Part shown: positions 1-11,699 of the stretch, piece by piece | Layout of the letters: every line of letters begins with the position of its first letter | Numbering within the stretch: position 1 is the stretch's first letter | Source: Marasmius tenuissimus | Taxonomy: Eukaryota > Basidiomycota > Agaricomycetes > Agaricales > Marasmiaceae | Length of the DNA stretch: 64,000 bases | NCBI GenBank assembly: GCA_029532415.1 | Contig: JAQOTA010000068.1 | Coordinates: 62,001 to 126,000, forward strand | Direction of reading: 5' to 3' | Translations under genes and position numbers: made by a program | The notes under the pieces: model-generated | Seen by the model: only the letters and a program-made list of their open reading frames with translations | What the model was told of the DNA's origin: nothing | Database searches by the model: none

Positions 1-49
1 TTCTGACAGTCGATCTGATCGCCAGGATTTTGACTTTATTCCCGTAAAG

Positions 50-981
50 GCCGGCAGGTTTCCGAGATGGGTTCTTGGATGTCACGCGACAGGTATGGTC
101 CCCATACAAACGCTTTCAAAGGCATGTTTTTCTCAAGGGACATCATCTCCTCAGTTCTGGCGTGACAGTTACGGAAACATTCGGTGCGTCATATCTTGTG
201 GAAAGTGCGCGGGAGAACTGAGGCTAATGGACTTGTACGCGCAGGTTCCCTTTCGGAAGTGATAGGCAAAGCGACACTGTTGTCATGATTCACGATGCTT
301 TCCAGCCTCTGAGCACTTGGCAAGGCTTCATGACGCCTCCTGACTTTGAGGGCGTTGCGATGGACACGCACGTTTATGAAATGTTCACTCCTGAAGTACG
401 TACTGATATCCATCATCCCCATCGAAGTACAAGCACCGCACCTTGTGCTCCCCCCATTCTCCGCGTTCCCTTGGCTGCACGGATGAACTAACGCTGTTAT
501 GTCATAGGGAAACGCAAAGAGCTTCCAAGACCATATCAACGATGCTTGCAACCGTGCTGGAGACCTCTCTACGTTCGATTTGTGGACCATCGTCGGTGAA
601 TGGACGCCTGCTGCTAACGACTGTGCCAGGTATCTCAACGGTCGCGGAGTTGGTATCCGATACGAGGTGCGTTTCGGCTCGTGTACATACTTCTTCATTT
701 GTGCTTACTCTCCTCGCGATCAGGGAACCTACCCTGGCTCCTTCCGTGTCGGAAGCTGCAGTGGTCTGACTGGCCGTGCTTCCTCCTTCAGCAACGAGTA
801 CAAGACCTTCCTCCGCCAGCACTGGGAGGCCCAGGTCACTACCTACGAGAAGGCCGAAGGATGGATCCAATGGACATGGAAGGCTGAAAACGCCGACGAG
901 TGGACCTACCAAGCGGGTTTGCGCAATGGATGGATTCCACAGAACCCAACTGATCGCCAATTCCCCAACATTTGTGGTTGA
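50..981 (+). CDS. Glucan 1,3-beta-glucosidase (GH5 exo-beta-1,3-glucanase), 3' part
   Basis: This is a secreted or wall-bound enzyme that releases glucose from the ends of beta-1,3-glucan during wall remodelling. The 5' end lies outside the window. Exons read as 50-92, 155-183, 245-395, 508-666 and 724-981, all in phase. Visible family signatures are PAGF near the acid/base Glu region (the NE of the NEP motif would sit in the missing exon), IHDAFQPL, GVAMDTHVYEMF, the nucleophile Glu in VGEWTP, and the conserved C-terminal tract with WIQWTWKAENADEW and NPTDRQFPNICG just before TGA. The C-terminal segment follows the GH5 subfamily 9 pattern closely, so the assignment is firm although the N-terminus and signal peptide cannot be seen. 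Nothing looks broken. Confidence 0.93.
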
Positions 982-2495
982 ATTTCTTCGCAACAAAGAA
1001 AGGAAAACATGGACCCAACAACTGTGGACCTAACAAATTGAATGGAACTTTTGCATCATCGGTAATCGGCTCGTCTCTTTTGACTCGATGACGATGCCTT
1101 TGAACGTTCTTGTGCTATTTACAACTCGTACACACACGCCCTTTTTTAATACCATTATTCCTTCATACCAACTATTCTTTGTATCTTGGACGGCTTTAGC
1201 TTTACGACCTGTTTACGCATATATACCATGGATTCCCCCAAGGATTGACGTTTTTGGCCACATGAGCTCGAGAACACCATTATGCGTACGACACTGGGAG
1301 GCCCCTGTAATTGACGCCGTGTTGGTCATTTGGAGGGTTTGTTGCGTACACCAGTACTGCTCAGCTTGCCAGCAGATCCCGATGATTTTGAACGGCATAC
1401 GATAGCTACCGCAGATTCGAGCGCTTCAAGCCCGGCGTCAAAGCCCGAGCTGATGCCCGTGACCATTCTCCCACAATCTCCCGCGACTACTGCTCTTTTC
1501 CTTTCCTCCATGGTCAGCTTCTACTGTACCCAGCTGGACCCTCGAAAGTATCCCGCCGCGATCAGTATCTCTGAGGCTCAGTTCATCAATCTCATCAGTT
1601 CGTAGAACCAGGAACATCAACTCCGCGGGGAAATTCGCCCCACTCAACTTGACTCGGGAAGTGCCGCTTGCAGCGGCGGCACACCTTTGCTTGTCTCGGA
1701 GATTCGTACAATCACTGTTGTAATCTGTGAGAGTTGAACGTTAGACATCAGAGCTAATCACAGAGCCAGAGGATATGAACGGTTCAAACGTTGCCGTTGT
1801 CGAGTCGGAGCAGTTGGGCGTGAAAGCGAAGGTAGGATAAGCTATTATGGAGACAAAGATCCATTGAAAGTAGTTCCGTCGGATCACTTGTTTGGTTGTG
1901 TGTACGATGTAAGTCCCGACGGGTGAATTATCACATACGAAGGACCTTGACAAGCAAGGTGACTTTCTCTGCCACTGCTTGGCCACTGGTAGTCGAGATC
2001 AAGCCAGCCGCCACCAGCGCACTGCAATCCCTGAAGATCAACTTGATTATCAACCCCAACTTCATCATGCTTGACAGGAACATCAAGCCCGATTGGGAAC
2101 TTTCCCCTTCTCTGGCCTAAATTGCGATGTTGAGACGAATGCGGTGCTTGATCGACAACAACAGGACCAGTCCCCAGAACACTGCAGTCCTGCCTCTCGT
2201 GTTCAGAGCATTGAATGCCTCACAAGAGTGGTATTTGCATGGAGGTCGTGTGGGATCCCGTCAGATACCGACGTTAATCCGTGATCCCAAACGTTTCGAC
2301 CCTCAACACGAGTCGCGCTATCTCCTCACAATTATATTGCCTTCATGGGTAAACTCTCAGTTATAGACGACCTATTGGAAAATGAGCAATAAACCCTCTT
2401 ACAACCTAGCAGTTTTCGCTGTGAGGGAAAGGATATAAAACATGATCTTACGCCCTTGTGGTTCATTCGCCCCCTCGACTTTTCGCGGTGAAAAC
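982..2495. other. Intergenic, nothing recognised
   Basis: This 1.5 kb stretch has only short overlapping ORFs on both strands without introns or motifs that I can connect. One minus-strand ORF at 1741-1986 holds a single hydrophobic stretch but no recognisable family. I see the 3' end of the glucanase on the left and the likely promoter of the membrane protein on the right. Confidence 0.5.
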
Positions 2496-4026
2496 ATGCC
2501 CTTCCTCGACGACTCTGTTTTGGCGTCTGTGCAGAGAATAATCGTTGAACCGATTATTAGTATGTCTGTAAGTGACCAGTTGTTGAGAGGTGGTTGAGTA
2601 CTCACACCAGTGCAATAGATCCAATTCATTGCTTATGGTGGGTTCAGGTTTCCGTTCCAGCGGGTCCATTGTATTGACGGCCGATGCAGGCTTCTACGTT
2701 CTGCTCTTCGGGATGTGCATCCGTACGCTCCTTCGAAAAGAACCCGGATCCACTCGAAAGCTCTTCCTATGGTGGAGCATTGTCCTTTTCATTCTGGCTA
2801 CCATTTCTGCAGGGTGCGAGCTGTATCGGTTCATTGCGAAAACCGTGTTGGAATTTCAAGCGGTTAAAATGAGGGATGAGACCAAGTTAGACGAGTTTTA
2901 TACTCGAGATTTGACGAGAAACATCACGGAGTACGTAGAAGATTGGGGTTTTGATATCCTCCATATCTTCGAGAAACTGATGCGACCTTTGTTGTTCTCG
3001 CAGTGGTTTCTTTTTTGCTTTGTTTATCCTGACGAAGTGAGTACAGTGCCTCGATTGTGGTCATTCTACAACTGACTCCGACGCACATTCCGAAGCATAG
3101 TCACCGATTCTATCCTCGTACGTGTTCTATCGACGCTTGTACGTCGTGGCGCTGAATATTCCTACTTCAGATGTACCGCTGCTACATCATTTGGGGGTCG
3201 CGCAAACGTGTCATCGTCCTCCCCCTCTTTGCTGTGGTCCCATTTTCCGGTATGTCTTTTGCCTGTACTCGTAAAGTCTTTATCCAGAACGCTGAACGAT
3301 TGCTAGTCGTTGGGTTCACCGGGGTTATCATGTACGGCATTGGCAACAAGGACCAGGCCGTGCCGTCGAATTTGGACTTAGTCGTGAGGGGGGATATGCT
3401 CGAAATGATCTACATGATCGCAAGTGCGAGTGTTAACGCCTTGCTGACCTTACTTACGGGTGAGTGTATTTCATGCATTTTATTCTACTTGGCACTGAAT
3501 AAACCACGTCGACCCCAGCTGGAAGAATCTGGTGGATCACGAAGGAAGCTCGTACACTTATGGGACGTTCCGTTAGCAAGAAGTACCAGACTGTCGTTGC
3601 CATTATGTGTGCCGTTCCATCAAGCTAATGCGTACCCGACAGTTTGGAATCGGGCTTGCTCTACCCTGTCTTTGCCATGCTTCACATTGCGCTGACCGAG
3701 ACGTCGGACCTGGTTTATGTACCAGTCAACTTCTTACCAACCGTAGTTCAGATGGGTGTAAGTCCTGATCTCCATCGCGGTTTCCGAGTCTCCTTTCAGC
3801 CATATTCACAATACCGACCGCTTAGGCCATTGCACCTACCTTGATCATTGTACGGGCGAGTCTTGGAGAATCTGTTGAGAGCGTTCATTCGGTCAAGTTC
3901 ACCACAATGCGTTTTCAACAAGGACAATCCGCCAACACCCCTTCCGATCAAACACGGACCGCGACAACACCTTCGAAACTGGAGATGGGAAGCTCTTCGG
4001 GGGACACCAAGTGCGAAGATACATGA
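2496..4026 (+). CDS. Agaricomycete multi-pass membrane protein (unknown function)
   Basis: This protein has about seven hydrophobic segments and belongs to a family common in mushroom genomes whose role is unknown. I read nine exons: 2496-2567, 2619-2637 (19 nt), 2690-3002, 3096-3117, 3171-3249, 3307-3459, 3519-3606, 3643-3757 and 3826-4026; all phases agree. The start MPFLDDSVLASVQ fits the family N-terminus better than any later Met. Diagnostic tracts are ADSIL-like TDSILMYRCYIIWGSRKR, then GRIWWITKEARTLMGRSV, LESGLLYP, and IAPTLIIVRASLG before a hydrophilic Ser/Thr-rich cytosolic tail. The exon at 3096-3117 and its long upstream intron are the least certain joins. It sits directly upstream of the FAD oxidoreductase at 4763 in the same orientation, and relatives sit beside FAD oxidoreductases at 34-44 kb. 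Confidence 0.85.
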
Positions 4027-4762
4027 TAGTATCGATGCAACATATCTCGGCAGGTTCTGGGGCCACTGAGACCGTCTTGACCAGCCTATGGCATAGAGAA
4101 CACCAAATTCAGATTTGTGTGCAGCTTCCGACCCCTATTTTAATTTACATTCAAGATCTACTCTGTCGCGCGCCTTCATGATGAAGTTCATTATCTCGAT
4201 CCTTACTTACATCACGTACACTCACTCGGTCGTGTCGATGGTGGCCGCGGTATCAGTCATATTGTCATTGGTATCTGATATTATCAAGGTTGTGAGAGTC
4301 AAGAACTGGTCAAGACTCAAGGAACCAAGCTCTCGTTGGGCGGAAGATAGAATTTCTTCGGATCAACCTGCCCTAATGTGAAACGGCTGCCTCGATGTGC
4401 CTGCCGGGCAAATTGTTTCCTTTCACCAGCTGCCTTCTTCAGTGCTTCAGCTTCAGCCCTGGTCGGCAGTCGCCTCAACTACGTACTTACAATAATTGGC
4501 CACAGAGCTAGTGATATTTAGCGACGGATAGGTCTATACAGTCGACTATCAGTCTGACAACTAAGTAAGTTATTTCCATCCGTTCAACTCCGACTGTTGG
4601 CTTACAGTTTGAAATTTGCCGGACCCTGAGCGTGGACTAGTGGACTTGTTGGCGCTTTGATACTGGCGTTCTCGGCAGTCTCTGGGAACGCGTGCTACTT
4701 GCCAAATAATGCGGAATTTAAGAGATCGATTCGGATTTCCAACCTCCCTGACAGGAACCCTC
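4027..4762. other. Intergenic between membrane protein and FAD oxidoreductase
   Basis: A short plus-strand ORF at 4115-4381 has a hydrophobic run but no family resemblance or splice context. The remainder probably holds the terminator of the membrane gene and the promoter of the FAD gene; no clear TATA box was found near 4763. Confidence 0.4.
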
Positions 4763-7320
4763 ATGAAGGCCGCTCCCAGCTTGTTGTGCCTTTCAGCGGC
4801 GCTCGCATTCTCTGTTCAAACTACTTTCGCTGCGGCAACTGCGAAGCAATGGGAACGACTCGGACAGTCTCTTGAAGGTCGATTGCATCCTGCTGTTCCA
4901 GTTTCTGCTCCATGTTTCGACATCGTCAACGGGAAGAAAGTCGGCCGCAACTCGACAGCTTGCGCAGAGGTACAAGCTGGCTATACAAAGCCCGAGTTTC
5001 GCTTCCCGAAGGCAAACGCGTACATGTTTGTGAGTTCCTTGCCCTGAGTTACCATGACTGCAAATTCTTACGGACCGATTCAATTGTTTAGCCTCAACTA
5101 GAGACGTGCCAAAGGACCATCGAAACATGCCTTCTCGACTCGACCAGACCCAATAACTCTGCTGCATGGGATGCAAAGGAGTGTAAACAGGGTAGCGTAT
5201 CGCCCTACTATGTACGTGGTCTTCTCGCAAAAGTCCAACTCAAACGAACGTTCCAATAGATCGAAGTCAGCTCTCCTGAAGATGTCCAGAAAGCTTTCAA
5301 GTTTGCGAAAGAGACTGGTACTTTCTTGTCGGTCAAAGCATCTGGCCATGACTACAAGGGTCGTTCCAGCATGCCTGGGTCCCTTTCTCTCTGGGTCAGT
5401 GAACATGCATCGACTCGCAACTTTCTCGTCCTGATCTTCTTCTTTCCAGACTGGGAAGTTGAAATCAGTAAGCTCCGTCTACTCCACGTGCAATCGAATC
5501 GTGTTCTGAAGTTGTCCTTGAGCTCTCCTACTCGCAAAAATTCGTGCCTGAAGGCGGCAAAGGCAAATCCTATGCTGCTCTCACTATGGGGGTAAGCTCA
5601 TATCTACGCATCAAAGGCTGTTTAGTTCGGCTCACGCGAAGCGCAGGCAGCCGCGACTTTTGAGGAGATCTATCGCTACGCGGAAGAGAAGAAGTTCACC
5701 TTTATCGGTGGATATGCGCAGACGATCGCGGCCAGTGGTGGCTGGGTTATGGCAGGTGTTCGATGCGGCGATCGTGAGCCCTTTCACTGACATTCCGTAG
5801 GGAGGGGGACACGGTGTCCTTTCCCCTGTTTATGGGCTGGGAGTTGATCGCGTTGTGGGTGCTGCTGAGAAGTTCATCACTCAATCGATACTAACCTAAC
5901 TCTTTGCAGATACAATTCAAAGTTGTAACTCCGGACGGGAAGTATCGTGTGGCGAACGAGTTTCAGAACAAGGACCTGTTCTGGGCATTGCGTGGGGGAG
6001 GAGGCTCTACCTTCGGGGTTGTTCTGGAATCAACTATGTCTGTTGAGCCCGCTATGAGCATCAGGGTGTACGTGCCTTTTCTGTGTCTGTGTCGTCTTCT
6101 AAATCCATTCGTGATTGCAGAGCCTCCATTTCGATCCCTCAGAAGCTTGAGAACTCCCGAGAGTTCCTTAGCCTCCTTATCAATGAGACCTACAAATGGG
6201 GTCAGGAGGGCTGGGGAGGACACATGAATGTGAGTGCACCTGCTCCCTGCTTCCCGCAACCCTGAATTTAGATCTTCCCGCCCTTCAGGCCTACTCTGTT
6301 ATCAATGTCAACCCTTTGTTGACCCTGGATGAGGCTCAGAAGTCCGTACAGTCTGTGACCGACTATGCGCTAGCGCACGGCGGAACTTCCCTCGTCGAAG
6401 ACCTTCCCTCCTGGCAAGCGTTCTTCTCGAAATACGTTCTCTCAGCTCAAGCGGTATGGATTTCAATTTCCCTGACAGGGGCGCCACAGAGCACCACACT
6501 CACCCACATGCACTAGGTGGTGGGGCAACCCACGATTCTCGGGGGCCGGTTGATCCCTGCCGACCTCTTCACGAACGACTCCGGTAAAAACAAGGTCCTG
6601 AACGTCACTCACACGATGCTTTCGCAATACGGCATCAACCCGTACATCGTGGTCGGCCCGCCGTTCTTGTACAATTATACCGAAGGATCCACGAGTGTTA
6701 CTCCCGCTTGGAGAAATTCTCTTTGGCAGGTGAGTCTCGCCTCTGATGTCATTCTTGTACCTTGTTGAGGCGCGCCCTCCCTAGATCGGTTTCAACCGCA
6801 AGTGGCAGTTCAACTCGACCGCCGAGGATATCAAGAAGGTTTACCAGACTGTTACGGAGGTGACCCAACTTCAACGAGACATCGCGCCGAATTCGGGGGC
6901 ATATTTCGTGAGTTTGATTCGGGCCTATGACATTGACAGGACTGAACGCGTGTTGGTCGGGACAGAACGAGGGTGACACATACGAGCCAAACCACGAAGG
7001 TAAGTGGCCTCGTTCCCGTTTGGGTTTCCCTGGCTACAGTCGGCTGACGACTCTACAGTGACATTCTGGGGAGACAACTATCCTAAGTTACTTCAAGTCA
7101 AGAAGAAATAGTGAGTTCCAGTCCTTGGTTCCGAAAGCGACTTGACTGAAGAGGTTCATCGTCAGCGATCCACTCGGTTTGTTAGACTGCTGGCAGTGCG
7201 GTAAGTGCAGTGTCATTGTTCTCTGCTGTTGTTTTCTCATTTCTGATCTTTGCTGTTTAAGTTGGCTGGAGAGGTCCGAAAGACAAGCGGTTCTCGTGTT
7301 ATATACCACCCTACAATTGA
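4763..7320 (+). CDS. Secreted FAD-binding (BBE-type) oxidoreductase
   Basis: This is a flavoprotein oxidase of the berberine-bridge-enzyme-like class, which oxidises carbohydrates or alcohols outside the cell. The start at 4763 gives a signal peptide MKAAPSLLCLSAALAFS. I read 16 exons: 4763-5029, 5092-5211, 5260-5394, 5450-5467 (18 nt), 5523-5591, 5647-5755, 5805-5854, 5910-6067, 6121-6229, 6289-6453, 6517-6729, 6785-6907, 6966-6999, 7059-7110, 7166-7200 and 7262-7320. The FAD site shows SGHDYKGRS (His of the flavin link), SPVYGLGVDRV and ALRGGGGSTFGVV. The C-terminal BBE tract runs from NYPKLLQVKKKYDPLG to DCWQCVGW. The second flavin-linking Cys of bicovalent members appears replaced within WVMAGGHG, suggesting a single covalent link. 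The reading frame is intact. Confidence 0.93.
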
Positions 7321-7433
7321 CGGATCATATGTAGTAGTATTGTGTTGCGATTGACAAGAATGATATGCGAAATTCGTGCCTGGTTACCACCATACTGAAA
7401 ACAATCGCAGGAGGATAATTCGAGTTTCGTCGA

Positions 7434-7905
7434 GTGGTCATAGGACCCCTGAAAGCCCACCGGGGGGAAGTTCGGCGAGTCGGACAAATTTTTGGAAAAA
7501 TTTGCAAACTCCCGTTCGGAAGTCGGACAAAAATGTCGACCTGGCCGCCCAAGGCCAGACGCAGTGTCGGACAAACCGCGCTCTACTGGCTTATGAGAAC
7601 ATTGAGGAGCACCTATACCATGTCGGTTGGTGAAGTGGTAGTCAAGCCTGCAAAAGGCGGGAGGTATGTTTTTCCGGCCCTTGTGTCGTGAGTTCGAAGC
7701 AGCCGTGTGCCAGAGCGGCTCAAAACAGGTCTGGGTGTCGTGGCGCGCCGCAGGCGGAGAAAAAAATGGGAACTGGGCGGCGGAGGCCGTTTGGAAGTCG
7801 GACAAAACGGTCCCAAACTGACTCCTAGAAGTCGGACAAATATGGCTGCCCGGGCGAACGGCCCTCTGGGGGGCTTTCAGGGGTCCTGTGGTCATTATGC
7901 AGGAC
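7434..7905. mobile_element. Small element with terminal inverted repeats and repeated GTCGGACAAA motif
   Basis: Near-inverted ends are visible: the left end reads TGGTCATAGGACCCCTGAAA and the right end, on the other strand, reads TGACCACAGGACCCCTGAAA, about 470 bp apart. Inside, the decamer GTCGGACAAA occurs five times in the same orientation (7479, 7522, 7566, 7797, 7831). A tRNA-like stretch lies between the third and fourth copies. There is no transposase-like ORF; the long minus-strand ORF over it is explained by the repeats. It looks like a non-autonomous MITE or SINE-like element inserted downstream of the FAD oxidoreductase gene. Confidence 0.6.
7624..7700 (+). other. tRNA-like (pol III A-box/B-box) segment inside the repeat element
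   Basis: The A-box-like stretch TGGTGAAGTGGT (about 7628-7639) and B-box-like GAGTTCGAAGC (7690-7700) are spaced as in a tRNA gene. The surrounding bases do not fold into a convincing acceptor or T stem, so this is probably a tRNA-derived promoter remnant and not a working tRNA. Confidence 0.4.
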
Positions 7906-8044
7906 GTTCTCTAGACGAGATATCCAGAGTTCGAACAAGAGGTCTAGTACAGAAATTACAAACAATCCAAATACGCCAGAAGGAAAACGCGAATTACGTA
8001 GAAGTTTAGTACTGCAGGTTTCCCCGTATATATGTAGGTCGTTT

Positions 8045-9618
8045 CTACGGTATAACGGAAGTTGGTTTGCCATCCTTCATCGATTGTCGATCAGGCTCCT
8101 TCCCGTCGTCAATGGACATTCGCTGGGAGCTACCAGCTGCGCCCTTGATATCTTTCAAAACCGTGAGGGGAGAGGTTTGTGTTCGGTCGTCGCTGTGAAG
8201 ATCTTGGTCGTTGGGGTTATAAGAGGTGGTGAATTGGTAGTCGTCAAGGTTATTGTTGAATTGGAGATGTGTAGCGTTTGTGTCGATCGGGCGGCGTGTA
8301 ACTCGACGCATATGGATGGAGGCATTGGTGTGGACGCTGAATTCGTAGGTATAGGGTTTTGAGTCGAAATCTTGGCGACCTTTGCGAATCCGTCGGTAGA
8401 CTAACGATCCGAGCACTCCCATATCTGCCACGATCAACGCGGTTGCGGCCTGGGCGAGTTGTTACATGAGACTGGACGAACGAGGTCGAATGCTGTAGGT
8501 ACGAACCTGTGCCTGTGCAGTTATCGCCTCAAGGAGTCCTGCGGGGCCCAAGACAAAGATGGCATGGACGATAGAGACCACGGTGATCAAAAGGCTCGAC
8601 CCAAAAACTATGTATAGCATTCTGGTAGGGCAGGGAGGTTGTGAGATCACTGTCGGGAAGGAACTTCGGATATACTAACTTCCTTTGGTCTCCGAGAAGG
8701 CTCACACCTCGTAAGAGACGAATGGGTATCACGGCCAATAATAAGTCTGATATCGCGTCGGCTGGAGACGATCATTTAGCTCGCTACGAATAACAGACGC
8801 GAACAAATCACTTACTAACGAGTTCGTTAATGGCTACACCATGACCCAGGCGGCATTGCGGAGGATCTCTCTGGTACCACTCTTTATTCGAGGCGCAGAT
8901 GTAGGTCTTCTGGATTAGTAGACCGATCCACATCAGCATGAACAACACTGCGGAATAGTTGGATATCCGCCGCAATCTCATCATTGGAGGTATCAGTCGG
9001 ATGACCGAGAATATGATGCTCATCCTCGCGGCCCTGTCATTTCGGTCCCGTCAGTACAAGTTCCCCGATCAGAAAACAAATCTTGCATATGTACCAAAGA
9101 GTGTTCGTGAAGCTCTCTACCACCATCCTGTGCAGGGTAAGTGAGATCGTACTCGCGATGGATTCTGAACCGAACATACCAATACGCAACAACGCGGGTA
9201 GACCGGGGCTGGTTCAGGGGGCCTCGCCCTAAAGGAATATTGTATGTATTGAGTGGCAGTAACTTGGCGGTAACGAAGTTAGTCTAGAGGACGCACCAGG
9301 TAGATCGGTCCGTATCCACATCCCGACAAGTAGCATGAAGGAGCAGACCAATGCAACAAACGCCCCTGCGCAGGCAGCTCCGTTAATTCCCTTCGTAGGT
9401 GAAAGTTTTCTGTTGCTCACAGGCATCGTCCAGCCATATCCGCCGTGTTCTATACCGCACCACCAGGCGCATCATGGTCAAAATCTGACCGATCCCAAGT
9501 AACGTTGTCGTCACCGCTAAGTAACATGTTTAGTCAACCAACGGAGGGACCGAAACGGAATGGGAAAAAAAAGCTCACCCCGATTCACGGTTGTACTGGG
9601 TTGCACCCATGTCACCAT
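8045..9618 (-). CDS. Agaricomycete integral membrane protein (second type, unknown function)
   Basis: This is a multi-pass membrane protein with about seven hydrophobic segments and a 90-residue hydrophilic C-terminal tail. Exons in coding order are 9618-9579, 9516-9421, 9365-9297, 9228-9180, 9127-9095, 9033-8816, 8761-8680, 8621-8507 and 8449-8045; every phase agrees. Family tracts are ILTMMRLVVRYRTRRIWLDDA, then WAFVALVCSF, GMWIRTDLPG, RMSIIFSVIRLIPP, KTYICASN, RDPPQCRLGHGVA, DLLLAVIPIRLLRG, and TVVSIVHAIF, an order typical of rhodopsin-like fungal membrane proteins. The Met at 9618 is the first possible start in the exon. It differs from the family at 2496 and 36.7-44.4 kb. Its ligand or cargo is unknown. 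Confidence 0.85.
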
Positions 9619-11237
9619 CTCTTTAGTCAAGCCTGGTAATGGAGGAGCACTTCGAACAGAAGTCGTCGAATGAGAGAAAGCAACGAGGGAGTGGGATCAC
9701 ATAGAACGAGGAGAACGAGAAAAGAAGATGGGTGAAGATGAAGGATGTTCGGTGCTATACCCGGCCACATAAATGTGTGGATCTCCATCGTAACCTTTCG
9801 TAAACCTGCCCTGAATACGGGAAAAAGTATTTCTCCACAACTGGTCACAAAAACCCGAATTCCAATACACCGCTGTATGATGGAATACCAGGGAATACCA
9901 TCTCCGATTTGCCGTCCAGATTTTTTTCGATGAGAGAATTTTTCAATGGCAAAGCTCAAGTGCCCAGAAGTGTTGAGACGGAGGCAAATGCTGGGCGGGA
10001 AAGGCCGTGCGTTTGAAACGCACTCAGCATATTGTTCCGGGAGCTGCGGGGACCCTGACTGTCAGCACTCCACGCACCGACGTCGACAAATGTTGAACCG
10101 AAATTGGCCTGTTGGTAGTTTAGCGCGCTCGCATAGGCGTATCAGCGATCGTATCATCTTTAGACTTGCACATGTGGAAAACATAACTATGAGGAGGACA
10201 TAAGACTAGACAAGGCCCTAGGCTTCAGTATTCACATGCAACAGCATCCAAATAAAAGCCGATGAGCGGTCGAGCGATATCTTACTATTAGAGCCTCGTG
10301 CTTCCAGTTCCAGAGTACGAAGAAGAGGTATTGGCTTTAGGTGGAGCTGGATTTCGAAAGAGCATTCACAGGACATGAATTGACGCGGTAAGCATCCTTC
10401 GACAGGTCCGGCGGTCCGCTAGTTGAATTGCATGGAACGGGTGGATCAGAATTCAAAGATCTGCTTAATTGACGGAGAGGTCTATTTCTATGTGTTGACG
10501 AGCTTCTCGAGTTCGCCTGTCTTGTGCATTGCTCGAGCCGAATCGTTTCCTGCGAAACCCGTAATTTCAGTGCTCGAATCCGAGGTTCAATATGTCGTAC
10601 AGTCATGAACATACCGCCCACGTGCTGCTGGTCTGTTGTGATGCGAAATAACTCATTAGGTCAAGTTTATAGACATCACAAAAGTGTGCATCACTCACTG
10701 ACGAAGATATTGGGCACTGTCCTCTGTCCTGTTCTTTCAAGCAAATACGCTTGTATTGCTGACCCCTCCGCTAGTCGATCCAACCTGCCACGTGGAATAT
10801 TTCAGTACGCAGAACGAGCTGAGATATGGGAGCTAATACGCACTCAATCACTTTCGCTGGAGCATCTGGAAAATTGGAACGGAAGAGATGTTTGGTTGAC
10901 TGACAATAGGGACAATAGCTCTTGGAGAACACGAGGACCCTGTTTTCTTGGATTGCAGTCTGTGTGCAGGTCAGTATTTGAAACTTTTACAGAGATCACG
11001 AGGAAATCACTTCGACTAAGTCTTTCGTTGAAGCTACTTGAGCGGGAGACGGGGAGGAGAAACAAGAGAAGAATCGAGAAAAGCGGTTGAGGAATGACAT
11101 CGTTGGGCGCCACAATATTGTCTAAGCGCTTGTTCCTGTACTGTTAGTCGTGAGAATCAGTTTCCTTATCAGACGCATTCCTGGTCACCGTTGTCGACCT
11201 CAACAAGCGCATCAAACTCTCGCTTTCACCTCCGACC
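9619..11237. other. Intergenic, no supported gene
   Basis: About 1.6 kb. A plus-strand ORF of 188 codons at 10524-11090 is the largest, but its composition is erratic, it has no motif, and no exon partners were found. The left end presumably carries the promoter of the minus-strand membrane gene and the right end that of DPM3. Confidence 0.45.
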
Positions 11238-11646
11238 ATGGCTCGTGCTCATCGCGTTGCTGGAATCGCAACGTTCTTTACAATACTCTACACTCTTGTC
11301 TTCCTTCAAACTATTCAAGTGCCGTTTGTCGAAGAAAAAGTTGTTAATGAAATTCTGCCGGTGGTACGTGGTATCAGTTCAGTCACTGGCACAAAGTCTA
11401 GTCGGCTGACGGGTTCGCCTCCAGATACCTTGGTGGCTATTGGTGTCATTTGGATCCTACTCTCTGTGGTCGTTGGGCTGGGGACTGTTTACTTTCAGAG
11501 ATTGCCCGGAAGCGTATAACGAATTATTGGCTGTGAGTGACATTCCTTCGACTCGCTCAGGTAGTAGACCGTAATTTTAACCTGCTACCTAGGAAATATC
11601 ACAGGCGAAAAATGAACTTAGAGTCAAAGGTGTATCCGTGGATTGA
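11238..11646 (+). CDS. DPM3: Dolichol-phosphate mannosyltransferase subunit 3
   Basis: This small ER membrane protein tethers the catalytic DPM1 subunit so that dolichol-phosphate-mannose can be made for N-glycans, O-mannose and GPI anchors. Exons are 11238-11363, 11425-11532 and 11593-11646, giving 95 residues, the normal DPM3 size. The start MARAHRVA, a first membrane helix, EILPV followed by IPWWLLVSFGSYSLWSLGW (second helix), then FRDCPEAYNELLAEISQAKN and LRVKGV are diagnostic. The reading frame is intact. It precedes a GPI-type cell-surface gene by 0.9 kb, but this looks like coincidence. Confidence 0.95.
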
Positions 11647-11699
11647 ACATGCATCATCTGTAATTTATCCCTGTTCCTGGAATCCGACATTAAACGATA

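Noticed and set aside
7622..7715. Working tRNA gene inside the repeat element
   Set aside because: A- and B-box-like bases are present but no consistent acceptor, D or T stems can be drawn.
7311..7895. 194-codon minus-strand ORF
   Set aside because: It runs across the repeat element, and its repeated text (TTGPLKAPQ / GSYDHSTK) comes from the inverted ends and decamers.
10524..11090. 188-codon plus-strand ORF
   Set aside because: Erratic composition, no motif, no splice partners; probably chance.
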